Below, piece by piece: positions 17,611 to 26,915 of a stretch of 64,000 bases of DNA. Source of the stretch: Hyphomonas sp. TMED17 (GTDB lineage: Bacteria; Pseudomonadota; Alphaproteobacteria; Caulobacterales; Hyphomonadaceae). Below the pieces are notes generated by a model, which saw nothing but the letters and a program-made list of their open reading frames with translations, ran no database searches and was not told the origin of the DNA. Within the stretch, counting starts at the first letter, position 1. Each line of letters begins with the position of its first letter. The translations under genes were made by a program, and so were the position numbers. The stretch is from assembly GCA_002172915.1 (NCBI GenBank), contig NHBW01000006.1, forward strand, positions 159,572 to 223,571, read 5' to 3'.

Positions 17611-19815
17611 ATGGATTTCAGACATCGGCTTGTCGCCGCGATCTGTGGCGCTGCGCTATCCTCATTCGCTTTTTCCAGTCCGGCCGCGGCGCAAATAGAA
17701 TCCGAAGGCATGGATGATATCAGCGTCTGGGGCGAACGTTATTTGTCGAGTAACGAAGCCGAGTTCTCATCAAATCTGTGGGCCGGCGCAGACCATCAGC
17801 GCCTATTGTCACTGATGCAGAATATCGACGTCGACCAGCTCAGCCTGGCGGGTCGCACCATGGTCCGGCGGCTGGTACTCAGTTCGACCCAGAACGTAAC
17901 CGGGCCGCAAGCTGATGCCTTACTCGCACGCCGCGCCGAGCTTATGCTTGCGCTGAACGAAATTGATGCGGCAATGTCGCTATTACCGAATCTTGGTAAT
18001 CCCGGTGCCGTTATCGAGCCCGATATATTGGCAACCGATCTTGAGCTGGCGGCAGGCAATATCGCAACTGGCTGCGACCGGCTATCACAACCGGTTTCAC
18101 AGAATGTGTACTGGACCAAGCTAAGAGCCGCATGCGCCGCTATGTCAGGAAATTACTCCGGCGCGCAATTAACCATTGAGATGGCGTCCGAGCAGCTCTT
18201 TGAGGACACATGGTTCATCGAGCTGATCTATTCACTCGAAGACGATATCCTTCCATCCGATCAAGATATTTCGACCGATACAGCAGCAGACCCTACGCCA
18301 GAAACTGAGACCAATCAGGCATCGCGGTTATTGCGGCCGGACGCCAGTTTCGCCAGCGGGCTCGACATCGCATTATCTCTATCCGAGGATCTCGATACTG
18401 CCGCGCTGGATCCCGACACGATCGCGCCATATCTCATCCCGATCCTGATAAATCGCCAGGACCTTCCGGTGCAATTAAGACAGTTATTTGCCGGCACGGA
18501 TACCGCAAGCGCCTTGATGTCCGGCACCGAGATACGCGCGCTTGTCGAAGCCGGACTGGTCGCCCCGGACGATTATATCCTCGCGCCAGAACAGGCGACG
18601 ATACTGCAGCTGCAAACTCCCGAAACCGATTTTTATGACAAGGCAGATGTACTCACCCAACATTTGGATGAGGCCAGCTCAGGGTCATTAAAAGACTTCC
18701 GACGCATCAGCAAATTATACACCAACGAGCTACACAAGCTTCCGCAGGACAATCGCATGGTCGCCTATGCCGACCTGTTCGCCAGAGCAGCTTATGCGAG
18801 CGGCGATGGCAACAATGCCCGCGCCTGGCTGGACATCGCCTATCCGGCGCCGGTTCCTCCCAAGCCAGCGCCTTTTTCTCCGGCACCGAAACCGGAATTG
18901 CTTGACAGTGATCTAAATGACCTCGGCACAGGACCGGCTCCCCTCGATGCCGCAGCGGGCGTGCCCTTTAACCTTGGCAGCCAGGTCGAAGGACCGGAAG
19001 CCGATAATGCCGCCGCAGCACTGCTTGCTGTCAGCATATTGAACGCTGACGACATAGTTTTGGATTCTGAAGCCGCCACACATGACGATACGGCTTTCGA
19101 CAACCACGACGAGGCACCTTTGGCCGACGCGGCGCCAGGACTAAACGCACCTGTCGAAATGGTTGATGCAGCCTACAAAAATAATGGTCTGAGCGAGGCT
19201 ATCGCACTTGCCGAGGCAAACACGGTTAAATCACGACCTGCCGACGTCGAGGTCGCTGAAGCACCCCGACCGGACATCTATATCAGCCTTGTCTTCGACC
19301 TGTTCGACAGTCTTTCTGACGGGGCCGCACATCAGTCGGATATTATCCCGCGCTTGATTGAAGCGGCCGAGCGGGATGGCGAGACCGAACAAGTGGTTAA
19401 ACTATTATATCATTTGCCTGCTTTCGGATTCTCGCTCGACACGTCCGCCCGCAGCCTGCTGCTAGAGTATCCCGTCACCGGACAACGCCTTGATCCAAAC
19501 ATTGTCGCGACAATTCAGGCAACCAGCACGGCACCGGCGATTGCAGAAGCCACTTTGATGATCCTCGCCATTATCGAGGATGAACCGCATAATCTATCAG
19601 CATGGGATCAAGGGCTGATATTATCAGCTCTCGTCGAAATTGGCGCCGACGATATCGCAACCCTGCTTTTGCAGGATTTCAGCCGATACTGGCAGGCTGA
19701 GCAACGACCCGCCAGAGCCATGCCAACGCACGGAATGTGGGATGCCTTAAATGCCGGCGCGGCAGCGGAACAACCTTTGCCGGAAGCTGAACCGGAGGGC
19801 GCTACGATTTCATAA
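17611..19815 (+). CDS. Large exported protein of unknown function, Ala/Asp/Pro-rich
   Basis: A 734-residue protein with a clear signal peptide (MDFRHRLVAAICGAALSSF, cleavage expected after SPAAA near residue 29), so it is probably periplasmic. The start at 17611 is set by GGAG seven bases upstream. The mature part is acidic and helical in character, with alanine- and leucine-rich blocks and a proline-rich linker PVPPKPAPFSPAPKP near residue 415. I recognise no catalytic motif. Alphaproteobacterial genomes often carry such a long, poorly conserved exported protein next to aroK; function is unknown. Its end overlaps the convergent crotonase by 14 bases. Confidence 0.75.
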   Translation: MDFRHRLVAAICGAALSSFAFSSPAAAQIESEGMDDISVWGERYLSSNEAEFSSNLWAGADHQRLLSLMQNIDVDQLSLAGRTMVRRLVLSSTQNVTGPQADALLARRAELMLALNEIDAAMSLLPNLGNPGAVIEPDILATDLELAAGNIATGCDRLSQPVSQNVYWTKLRAACAAMSGNYSGAQLTIEMASEQLFEDTWFIELIYSLEDDILPSDQDISTDTAADPTPETETNQASRLLRPDASFASGLDIALSLSEDLDTAALDPDTIAPYLIPILINRQDLPVQLRQLFAGTDTASALMSGTEIRALVEAGLVAPDDYILAPEQATILQLQTPETDFYDKADVLTQHLDEASSGSLKDFRRISKLYTNELHKLPQDNRMVAYADLFARAAYASGDGNNARAWLDIAYPAPVPPKPAPFSPAPKPELLDSDLNDLGTGPAPLDAAAGVPFNLGSQVEGPEADNAAAALLAVSILNADDIVLDSEAATHDDTAFDNHDEAPLADAAPGLNAPVEMVDAAYKNNGLSEAIALAEANTVKSRPADVEVAEAPRPDIYISLVFDLFDSLSDGAAHQSDIIPRLIEAAERDGETEQVVKLLYHLPAFGFSLDTSARSLLLEYPVTGQRLDPNIVATIQATSTAPAIAEATLMILAIIEDEPHNLSAWDQGLILSALVEIGADDIATLLLQDFSRYWQAEQRPARAMPTHGMWDALNAGAAAEQPLPEAEPEGATIS

Positions 19816-20536
19816 ACGCTGAAATCCGGTCATGCATATCGGGACCAACCCCCTCATTTTCGGTAATTTCCCATTGCAGGCCAGCATCCATCGGATCCAT
19901 ATCGGTCGCCTCAAGCAAGCGTTTATTTGCAGCGTGCGAGAAAGCGGAATTACTAAGGATTCCGCGGGCATAAGCCTCCACTTCACCGAGGAAGTCATCC
20001 TCTTTGAACACCAATTCGGCCAACCCCATCCGCATGGCCTCATCCGCCCCGACCGTTTCGGCGCTAAACATCAGACGCTTGGCAGTCGCGGGGCCGACAC
20101 GACGCGGCAGTCTCTGGCACATTCCCCAGATTGGAGTTAGCGCCCATTTCGCGTGCGTATCAGCAAATTTTGCATTGTCCGATGCGATAATGAAATCAGC
20201 AGCAAGCGCAACTTCCAATGCCCCTGTATAACAATGGCCGTGGACTGCAGCGATAACCGGCTTGGGCAGTTTTTCCATCAAACGCAATGTTTCAGGATGC
20301 CAGCCCGGAGACGGGACTTTTTCACCTTCGGCAATGTCGCCGAGATCGTGTCCGGCCGAAAAGCACTTGCCTGCGCCGTGCAATATAACACAACCAATAT
20401 GTTCATCCTTGCGCAGATCCAGAATATGACGGTGCAGTGCCTGAAAAACCCCAACCGTTAGGGAATTGAGTTTATCGGGCCGATTAAGCGTCAACCAGCA
20501 CAAGCCATTATCATCACGCCGTTCCACAAGTTCCAT
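19802..20536 (-). CDS. Enoyl-CoA hydratase/isomerase family protein
   Basis: A crotonase-fold protein of about 244 residues. LNRPDKLNSLT, the oxyanion-hole segment GKCFSAGHDL and the second half HGHCYTGALEVALAADFIIAS are typical. The usual catalytic Glu of the GAGxEL segment is replaced by the GALEVAL arrangement, so it could be a hydratase or another crotonase activity. The ATG at 20536 has AGGGA about nine bases upstream; an ATG at 20545 directly abuts that motif and is less likely. The C-terminal 14 bases overlap the exported-protein gene. Confidence 0.83.
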   Translation of the reverse strand: MELVERRDDNGLCWLTLNRPDKLNSLTVGVFQALHRHILDLRKDEHIGCVILHGAGKCFSAGHDLGDIAEGEKVPSPGWHPETLRLMEKLPKPVIAAVHGHCYTGALEVALAADFIIASDNAKFADTHAKWALTPIWGMCQRLPRRVGPATAKRLMFSAETVGADEAMRMGLAELVFKEDDFLGEVEAYARGILSNSAFSHAANKRLLEATDMDPMDAGLQWEITENEGVGPDMHDRISAFMKS

Positions 20537-20595
20537 GCTCTTCATCCCTTAGTTTTTCAATATTGTCTGGCAACTGTACCGGTCGAGGAAACCAT

Positions 20596-22335
20596 TTAGT
20601 CACTGATTTGCAGCGGCGCCTTGCGACCATTCAAAACAACACCCCAAACGCCGATTGCCGGCCAGTCCTGTGCCGCCAGCTCCAGCGGATTCGCCTCCAA
20701 TATCGTAAAATCTGCCCGCTTACCGGCCTCGATAGTCCCGATCTCCTGCTCAAGACCGAGAATATAAGCAGCATTGATTGTCACCGCTTCGAGCGCCTGC
20801 TGCGGCGTCAGCGCCTCGCTTGCGACATAAATTCCGCCCTCGCGTGTTTCCCGCGTCATATGCACCGAGCCAGCCCGTAACGGATCGGGCGGCGCCAGTG
20901 GTGCATCAGAGTGCAACGCGATAATTGACCCGGCCCGGCTCAAACTCCCGACCGGCGTAATCCAGTCGGCCCGTGTATGCCCCAAAGGTTCAGCATAAAT
21001 TGTCGACATATAATGCACATAATGGCTGGCCACCGAGACCATCGCATTCAGACGACCGGCCAGGACCGCCTGTTCGGGTGAAAACAATCCGCCGTGCTCG
21101 ATAACGAATTTTCCGGTAAAGCCGGTCGCCCGCAGATTGGCGAGCGCGGCAAGCGTCGCTGCTTGTGCGGCATCGCCATTGGAATGGATATGGATGCCGA
21201 GACCAGCATCGACAATTGGCTGCAATGTCGGGACCAGTGCATCCGGCTCGGTCACCCAAAGACCGCTCGTGCCCTCAGATTGTCCGGCCAGATAACCGGG
21301 CGGGGACAATCTCATTGTCTGGGAATAATAGGCCGCATCGGTAAAAAACTTTACGCTGGGCAGAACCCGCGCCGGCGCCGGACGCTCTCCTGATACGAGC
21401 TCGAGAATAGCCTGTGGTGCATCGTCGCCAAACTCCCGCCGCATAGCCCTATATTCAGGCACCAGATAAAGATTGAAACCGGTGCGTTCTGGCGCCCAGA
21501 CCATGGAAATAATCTGGTTCTCAAGCGCCCGGCCGAAAATTCCATATCCCAGATCAGCTGCCGTCGTGATCCCGGACTGCCGCATGATTTCGAAATATTT
21601 ATCAATGCCGCGCTGCAGAACCTCCTGCCCAAACAAGGCATCAGACATTTTATCGACGACCAGAAACGCCGCGTCCTCATATATCCGTCCATTCAGGCTA
21701 CCATCAACTAGATAGCCGACGCCATGGAAGCTCTCAAGCGTCTCAGGCGTCGCCCCGATTGCAGTCAGCGCGGCCGAGTTCAGATAGAAATCATGCCCTG
21801 AATAATGCCATACCAATAATGGTCTATCCGACACGATGCGATCCAGGTCGCGCCGGTCGAGATTGCCCTGCACGAGATTGTGATAGCCGTAAACAATAAT
21901 TGGTGAGCCATCCGGCGGTGCATCAGCAACGATTTCGGCCACTCTTGCCAGAAAGGCGTCCCGGCCCTGATATCCTGCCATCGCGTCGCCCGGCATGGCC
22001 ATTGGCCATGGCGCGGCGAAAGCCTGACCATACATCATTGCCCCGAGCAAAACATGCATGTGAGGGTCGATTAAACCTGGTAACAGCGTCTTGCCGGCAA
22101 ATGTATTATCCACAATCGCGTCAGGGTTCGCGGCCACCAGCACCTCAAGTGCACCGACCCCTGCAATGCGACCGTCGCGAACCACGACAGCCTCCGGCCG
22201 GACATCATTACCGGCCATGGTCAGAATATCGGCCCCGGCATATATCACCGCGCCGCTCTGGGTTTGCTCAACCGGCTCGTTTTCGCGACAACCGAGCAAT
22301 CCGAGACATAATAAGGGTAAAACCAGCCAACGCAT
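20596..22335 (-). CDS. Amidohydrolase (YtcJ-like, amidohydrolase 3), lipoprotein
   Basis: A 579-residue metal-dependent hydrolase. The N-terminus MRWLVLPLLCLGLLGC is a lipoprotein signal with lipobox LLGC (Cys16), so the enzyme is probably anchored in the envelope. LLPGLIDPHMHV gives the HxH metal motif, with further His residues in IHSNGDAAQAA and VIEHGG and an Asp in ALHSDAPLAPPDPL. EAGKRADFTILEANPL near the end is the amidohydrolase beta-sandwich closure. Substrate unknown. GGAGG precedes the ATG by four bases (GGAGGatgtaATG), a good ribosome site. Confidence 0.88.
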   Translation of the reverse strand: MRWLVLPLLCLGLLGCRENEPVEQTQSGAVIYAGADILTMAGNDVRPEAVVVRDGRIAGVGALEVLVAANPDAIVDNTFAGKTLLPGLIDPHMHVLLGAMMYGQAFAAPWPMAMPGDAMAGYQGRDAFLARVAEIVADAPPDGSPIIVYGYHNLVQGNLDRRDLDRIVSDRPLLVWHYSGHDFYLNSAALTAIGATPETLESFHGVGYLVDGSLNGRIYEDAAFLVVDKMSDALFGQEVLQRGIDKYFEIMRQSGITTAADLGYGIFGRALENQIISMVWAPERTGFNLYLVPEYRAMRREFGDDAPQAILELVSGERPAPARVLPSVKFFTDAAYYSQTMRLSPPGYLAGQSEGTSGLWVTEPDALVPTLQPIVDAGLGIHIHSNGDAAQAATLAALANLRATGFTGKFVIEHGGLFSPEQAVLAGRLNAMVSVASHYVHYMSTIYAEPLGHTRADWITPVGSLSRAGSIIALHSDAPLAPPDPLRAGSVHMTRETREGGIYVASEALTPQQALEAVTINAAYILGLEQEIGTIEAGKRADFTILEANPLELAAQDWPAIGVWGVVLNGRKAPLQISD

Positions 22336-22423
22336 TACATCCTCCGTTTCCGAGCCTTACCAGCATGAAAGGCTTTAAACGGAACTGCAAGCGAGCTGTT
22401 ATTAACCGGCCAGGCGCACCGGC

Positions 22424-24229
22424 CTAATCGCCATCCATCCGCAACGCCGCCACAAATGCTTCCTGAGGAATTTCGACCTTCCCGAACTGCCGCATACGCT
22501 GCTTACCCGCTTTCTGCTTCTCAAGCAGTTTCTTCTTACGGGTTGCGTCGCCACCATAGCATTTCGCCGTCACGTCCTTACGCAAAGCCGAAACGGTTTC
22601 ACGCGCGATCACCCGGCCGCCAATGGCAGCCTGAATCGGAATTTTGAACATCTGGCGGGGGATCAGATCCTTCAGCCGTTCACACATCTGACGGCCACGG
22701 CTTTCGGCGCGGTCACGGTGCACCAGCATCGCCAGTGCGTCGACCGGCTCGTCATTGACGAGAATATTCATTTTCACCAAATTTTCGGCGCGGTGGTCGA
22801 CAATCTCGTAATCAAAGCTGGCATAACCGCGCGAGATTGATTTCACACGATCGTAGAAATCGAAAACAACCTCGTTCAGTGGCAAATCATACTGCACAAG
22901 CGCGCGGTTGCCGACATAGGAAAGCTCGGTCTGGATACCGCGACGGTCCTGACATAATTTTAGCACTGCTCCGAGATACTCATCCGGCGTATAGATCGTC
23001 GCTTTAATCCATGGCTCGCGGATCTCGGATATTTTAACAACATCAGGCATATCGGCGGGATTATGCAATTCAATCTCTTCGCCATCCGTCATGGTCATTT
23101 CGTAAACAACGCTCGGCGCAGTCGCAATCAGATCAAGATCGAATTCACGACTCAGACGCTCCTGAATGATTTCGAGGTGTAGCAAGCCGAGAAATCCGCA
23201 ACGAAACCCCATACCCAGCGCGGCTGAGGTCTCCATTTCCCACGTGAAACTGGCATCATTCAGACGCAATTTCCCCATGGCCTCGCGCAATTCATCAAAG
23301 TCACCTGCATCTGTCGGATACAGACCACAGAACACAACCGGCTGAACGTCCTTATAGCCTGGCAAGGCCTGCTCTGCCTGACGCTTCTCTTCGGTGATCG
23401 TATCCCCGATCGCACAGTCGGCGACTTCCTTAATCGATGCAATAAGAAAACCGACTTCGCCCGGGCCGAGACTTTCGACATCGACCGGGCGCGGCTTGAA
23501 TACGCCAACCTTGTCAATTTCATAGGTCGCGCCAGTCTTCATCATTCTGATCTTCTGCTTCTTTTTCAGAAAACCATCAAACACCCGGACGATCACAACG
23601 ACGCCGAGATAAGTGTCATAATACGCATCAACCAGTGATGCCTTTAGCGGAGCATCAATCTCGCCTTCCGACGGGGCTGGCAATCTCTGCACAATCGCCT
23701 CGAGAACGCTATCAATCCCGACACCGGTCTTTGCCGAAACCATTACCGCGTCCGAGGCATCCAGACCGATGACATCTTCGATCTGCGCCGCGACGGCTTC
23801 TGCATCCGCTGCCGGCAGGTCAATCTTGTTCAGAACCGGCACGATTTCATGATCCTGCTCGATCGCCTGATAGACATTCGCCAGCGTCTGGGCCTCTACG
23901 CCCTGACTGGCGTCAACGATCAGCAGGGAGCCCTCGCAAGCCGCAAGACAACGACTAACCTCGTAGGAAAAATCGACATGTCCGGGCGTATCCATCAAAT
24001 TGAGCGCATAGGTCTCACCATCTGCGGCGGTGTAGTCGAGCCGGACGGTTTGCGCTTTAATGGTAATGCCGCGCTCCCGCTCAATATCCATCGAGTCGAG
24101 AACCTGTTCGGACATTTCCCGGTCGGTCAGCGTACCGGTTGCCTGAATAAGGCGATCGGCAAGGGTGGATTTACCATGGTCGATATGGGCCACGATGGAG
24201 AAATTTCGGATATGGTCGCGAGGTGTCAT
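22424..24229 (-). CDS. lepA: Elongation factor 4 (LepA)
   Basis: A 601-residue ribosome-associated GTPase that can back-translocate stalled ribosomes. G1 is [15 protein letters not shown]2/switch [11 protein letters not shown]3 [12 protein letters not shown]4 NKIDLP. The LepA-specific C-terminal domain ends with [21 protein letters not shown] in two parts. Length and order of domains are standard. It is divergent from the Rieske oxygenase gene. Confidence 0.97.
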   Translation of the reverse strand: MTPRDHIRNFSIVAHIDHGKSTLADRLIQATGTLTDREMSEQVLDSMDIERERGITIKAQTVRLDYTAADGETYALNLMDTPGHVDFSYEVSRCLAACEGSLLIVDASQGVEAQTLANVYQAIEQDHEIVPVLNKIDLPAADAEAVAAQIEDVIGLDASDAVMVSAKTGVGIDSVLEAIVQRLPAPSEGEIDAPLKASLVDAYYDTYLGVVVIVRVFDGFLKKKQKIRMMKTGATYEIDKVGVFKPRPVDVESLGPGEVGFLIASIKEVADCAIGDTITEEKRQAEQALPGYKDVQPVVFCGLYPTDAGDFDELREAMGKLRLNDASFTWEMETSAALGMGFRCGFLGLLHLEIIQERLSREFDLDLIATAPSVVYEMTMTDGEEIELHNPADMPDVVKISEIREPWIKATIYTPDEYLGAVLKLCQDRRGIQTELSYVGNRALVQYDLPLNEVVFDFYDRVKSISRGYASFDYEIVDHRAENLVKMNILVNDEPVDALAMLVHRDRAESRGRQMCERLKDLIPRQMFKIPIQAAIGGRVIARETVSALRKDVTAKCYGGDATRKKKLLEKQKAGKQRMRQFGKVEIPQEAFVAALRMDGD

Positions 24230-24329
24230 TCTCGCCGTATAAACAGTGGTTTGAGTTTAGGGAAGCGGTCGCGGCATGCATTTCAGTCGCATGCTTTCCC
24301 AACCGCGACAATCGGGCTATGTACGGCCG

Positions 24330-25442
24330 ATGTCGGACAGCAAAACACTGATAGATAATCGCGGAAAATCGCAGACGGGGCTGACCCGTGAAGGCTGGCT
24401 CACGGATAGCTGGTACTTTGCTGCAACCTCATCATCTTTGAAGCCCGGCAAGCAGCATCGAATTATGCTGCTGGGTGAACCGGTCGTGATTGGCCGAACT
24501 GCAAATGGCGAGGCCTTTGCCCTGCGGGATGTATGCCCGCACCGCCTGGTCCCGCTAAGTGCCGGACAGCAAATCGTAACGGACGGAGAAGCGACGCTGC
24601 AATGTCCCTATCATGGCTGGCGCTTTGGCACTGACGGCATTTGCCGGCTGATGCCGAGCCTGACAGATGACAGTCCGTATGATCCGCGCAAAGTCAAAGT
24701 CCGCCATTACCCGCTACATGAAGCGAATGGCGCCGTTTACCTGTTCGTGGCAGACAATCCCCGTTCATCAGCGCCACCCGACATTTCGCCACCCGATTTC
24801 GGCCCCCTGCCGGACCGGCCGAAATTTATTATCGAAGATACGTTCAATGCCCACATGGATGATGCGGTTGTCGGCCTGATGGATCCGGCACACGTGCCTT
24901 TTGTTCACAATCAGTGGTGGTGGCGGCCGCCATCGACCGGCTTGCGCCTGAAGGAAAAGCCATTTTCACCCAGCGATCGTGGATGGGCAATCGACCGCCA
25001 CCGGCCAAGCTCAAACTCGAAACTCTACAAGTGGATTTTTGGCGCCGATGTCGAAACCGAAATACGTTTTCAGCTGCCCGGCTTCCGATGGGAAATTATC
25101 TCAAATGAAACAGCCCGACTCCTGACCTTGACCTGCCTTACGCCGGAATCGGAAAAACGGACCCGGATTACCCAATTGACCTGGTGGACAGGGGCACCGC
25201 TCCTTAATCTCGCAATTCCTTTCGCCCGCCCGATGGCAAAAAAATTCCTCGCTCAGGACGGCCGCATGGTCGATTTGCAGAATCTCGGCATGGCGCACCA
25301 AAAGGGGATGCTATGGATCGACGACATCGATATCCAGGCCAAATGGTACCAGAAGCTGAAACGCGAATGGGCCGCCTGCCGCGCCGAAAACCGCGATTTC
25401 GTCAATCCGATCAAGCCTGTCACACTGCGCTGGAACAGCTAG
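24330..25442 (+). CDS. Rieske non-heme iron oxygenase, alpha-type subunit
   Basis: A 370-residue aromatic ring-hydroxylating-type oxygenase. The Rieske centre is complete: Cys69 and His71 in DVCPHRLVPL, Cys92 and His95 in CPYHGWRFG. The mononuclear iron site is suggested by GLMDPAHVPFVH (about residues 181-192). The sequence is of the vanillate O-demethylase/PaO-like single-protein type, needing a separate reductase that is not adjacent. The ATG at 24330 is preferred; in-frame ATGs at 24276 and 24291 lie in a stretch full of inverted repeats. No good ribosome site separates them. Confidence 0.85.
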   Translation: MSDSKTLIDNRGKSQTGLTREGWLTDSWYFAATSSSLKPGKQHRIMLLGEPVVIGRTANGEAFALRDVCPHRLVPLSAGQQIVTDGEATLQCPYHGWRFGTDGICRLMPSLTDDSPYDPRKVKVRHYPLHEANGAVYLFVADNPRSSAPPDISPPDFGPLPDRPKFIIEDTFNAHMDDAVVGLMDPAHVPFVHNQWWWRPPSTGLRLKEKPFSPSDRGWAIDRHRPSSNSKLYKWIFGADVETEIRFQLPGFRWEIISNETARLLTLTCLTPESEKRTRITQLTWWTGAPLLNLAIPFARPMAKKFLAQDGRMVDLQNLGMAHQKGMLWIDDIDIQAKWYQKLKREWAACRAENRDFVNPIKPVTLRWNS

Positions 25443-25443
25443 G

Positions 25444-26319
25444 CTAGCGTGTCGGGACGGGATGCTCGCCACGATAATCGTAAAAACCCCGCTCGACCTT
25501 TTTTCCGGTCCAGCCGGCTTCAACATATTTAACCAGTAACGGGCATGGACGATACTTGGTGTCAGCCAGACCATCATGCAGGACTTGCATGATTGATAAA
25601 CAAGTGTCGAGACCAATGAAATCGGCAAGCGCGAGCGGTCCCATCGGGTGATTGGCTCCAAGCCGCATCGCGGTATCGATACTTTCAACAGTCCCGACAC
25701 CTTCATACAGCGCATAGATCGCTTCATTAATCATCGGGATCAGAACCCGGTTCACAATAAAGGCCGGATAATCCTCGGCATTGGTTGTGGTTTTTCCTAG
25801 TCGGTTAGTAAACCCGATCGCAGCATCATACGTGGCCTGATTTGTCGCTAGGCCGCGAATGATCTCAACAAGGTTCATAAGCGGCACCGGGTTCATAAAG
25901 TGCAGGCCTATAAAACGTTCGGGGCGGTCAGTCGTCGAAGCAAGACGTGTGATCGATATCGACGACGTGTTCGTCGCGAGGATCGCGTGGTCAGGGACCA
26001 CTGCACAAATATCCTTAAAGATCGTTTCCTTGACATCCCGATTTTCCGTCGCCGCTTCAATCACCATATCAATGTCAGAGAGTGCGTGTTTGTCGGTTGA
26101 TGCATTAATGCGCTGCATCGTCGCCTGCGCCATGTCTACCGAAATAGTATCCTTGGACACCTGCCTCGCCAGATTGCGTTCAATATTGCGAAGGGCCTGT
26201 TCCAATGTGTGTTCCGACACATCACTCAGCCGAACATCATAACCAGCAAGAGCGCATACATGCGCTATGCCATTTCCCATCTGGCCGGCACCAATTACAC
26301 CAACGGTCTTAATTTCCAC
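25444..26319 (-). CDS. 3-Hydroxybutyryl-CoA dehydrogenase
   Basis: A 291-residue NAD(P)-dependent dehydrogenase of the Hbd/PaaH type that interconverts acetoacetyl-CoA and 3-hydroxybutyryl-CoA. The dinucleotide motif GVIGAGQMGNGIA lies at the N-terminus, the catalytic His in GLHFMNPVPLMNLVEI and the conserved NRVLIPMINEA further on. The start is read as GTG at 26319 with GGGAG nine bases upstream (26329-26333); a TTG at 26322 is equally placed. It ends one base from the convergent Rieske stop. A possible TGC-N3-GCA operator lies 41 bases upstream. Confidence 0.9.
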   Translation of the reverse strand: MEIKTVGVIGAGQMGNGIAHVCALAGYDVRLSDVSEHTLEQALRNIERNLARQVSKDTISVDMAQATMQRINASTDKHALSDIDMVIEAATENRDVKETIFKDICAVVPDHAILATNTSSISITRLASTTDRPERFIGLHFMNPVPLMNLVEIIRGLATNQATYDAAIGFTNRLGKTTTNAEDYPAFIVNRVLIPMINEAIYALYEGVGTVESIDTAMRLGANHPMGPLALADFIGLDTCLSIMQVLHDGLADTKYRPCPLLVKYVEAGWTGKKVERGFYDYRGEHPVPTR

Positions 26320-26359
26320 CAAGTTACACTCCCAGGGCAATTCTATAGCCCTTGGTCGC

Positions 26360-26375
26360 TTGTGCGCTGCAACAA
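26360..26375. promoter_or_regulatory. Candidate TGC-N3-GCA operator upstream of 3-hydroxybutyryl-CoA dehydrogenase
   Basis: The sequence TTGTGCGCTGCAACAA has an inverted core TGC-GCT-GCA flanked by TTG/ACAA arms. A near copy, TTGTGCGTTGCAGCA, occurs at 48222-48236 on the other strand. TGC-rich inverted repeats are known for PhaR, the polyhydroxybutyrate regulator of alphaproteobacteria; linking it to this site is inference. Confidence 0.35.
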
Positions 26376-26460
26376 AGCAAGAGCTAAATCATCTTACTAC
26401 GACGGAAACATATCTAATGTTACAAATCTGCGACATAGGCCGGTGGCAGTCACCCGAGCA

Positions 26461-26889
26461 TTACTCTGCCTCATGAGAACTTGCAGTAGATTTTACAGAC
26501 GCCGCCGCACGAACCGTATCCAGCAAAGACTGTTTCAGCACTTCATCCTCAATTTTCTGAAACGCAGTGATCAATTCGATAGAATCCCGATCAATCGTCG
26601 GAAACTCAGGCGCCAGCGGAGGCTCGAAAACTGCCGAGGGTTCACCGGAAAGCAAATCGCCAATACCTCGGTAGAAATAATCAATCGGTACAGACAGCCG
26701 GGTCGCTAATTCAAACAACCGCCCAGCCGAAACCCTATTCACACCCTTTTCGTACTTCTGGACTTGCTGGAACGTCAATCCGAGCATGTCGCCCAACTGC
26801 TCTTACGTAAGACGCAACTCCCGCCGTCGCCACTTTAGGCGCTGGCCAACAATTCGGTCAATTCCGCTAGGTGATTTACTGCCTGACAT
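26461..26889 (-). pseudogene. XRE-family regulator gene interrupted by an in-frame TAA
   Basis: Read from the ATG at 26889, the frame gives MSGSKSPSGIDRIVGQRLKW and then RRRELRLT, stops at TAA (26805-26803, codon 29), and continues in the same frame as EQLGDMLGLTFQQVQKYEKG up to the stop at 26461. Together this is a normal 142-residue Cro/C1-type regulator in which the stop replaces the residue usually Gln at the first turn of the DNA-binding helix (CAA to TAA is one transition). An alternative start (TTG at 26796, just after the stop) would miss helix 1. The gene follows lnt by 26 bases, the usual alphaproteobacterial neighbour, but metK that normally follows is absent. Confidence 0.75.
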
Positions 26890-26915
26890 AAGGTTCAAAT
26901 ACTTTTAATATTTGA

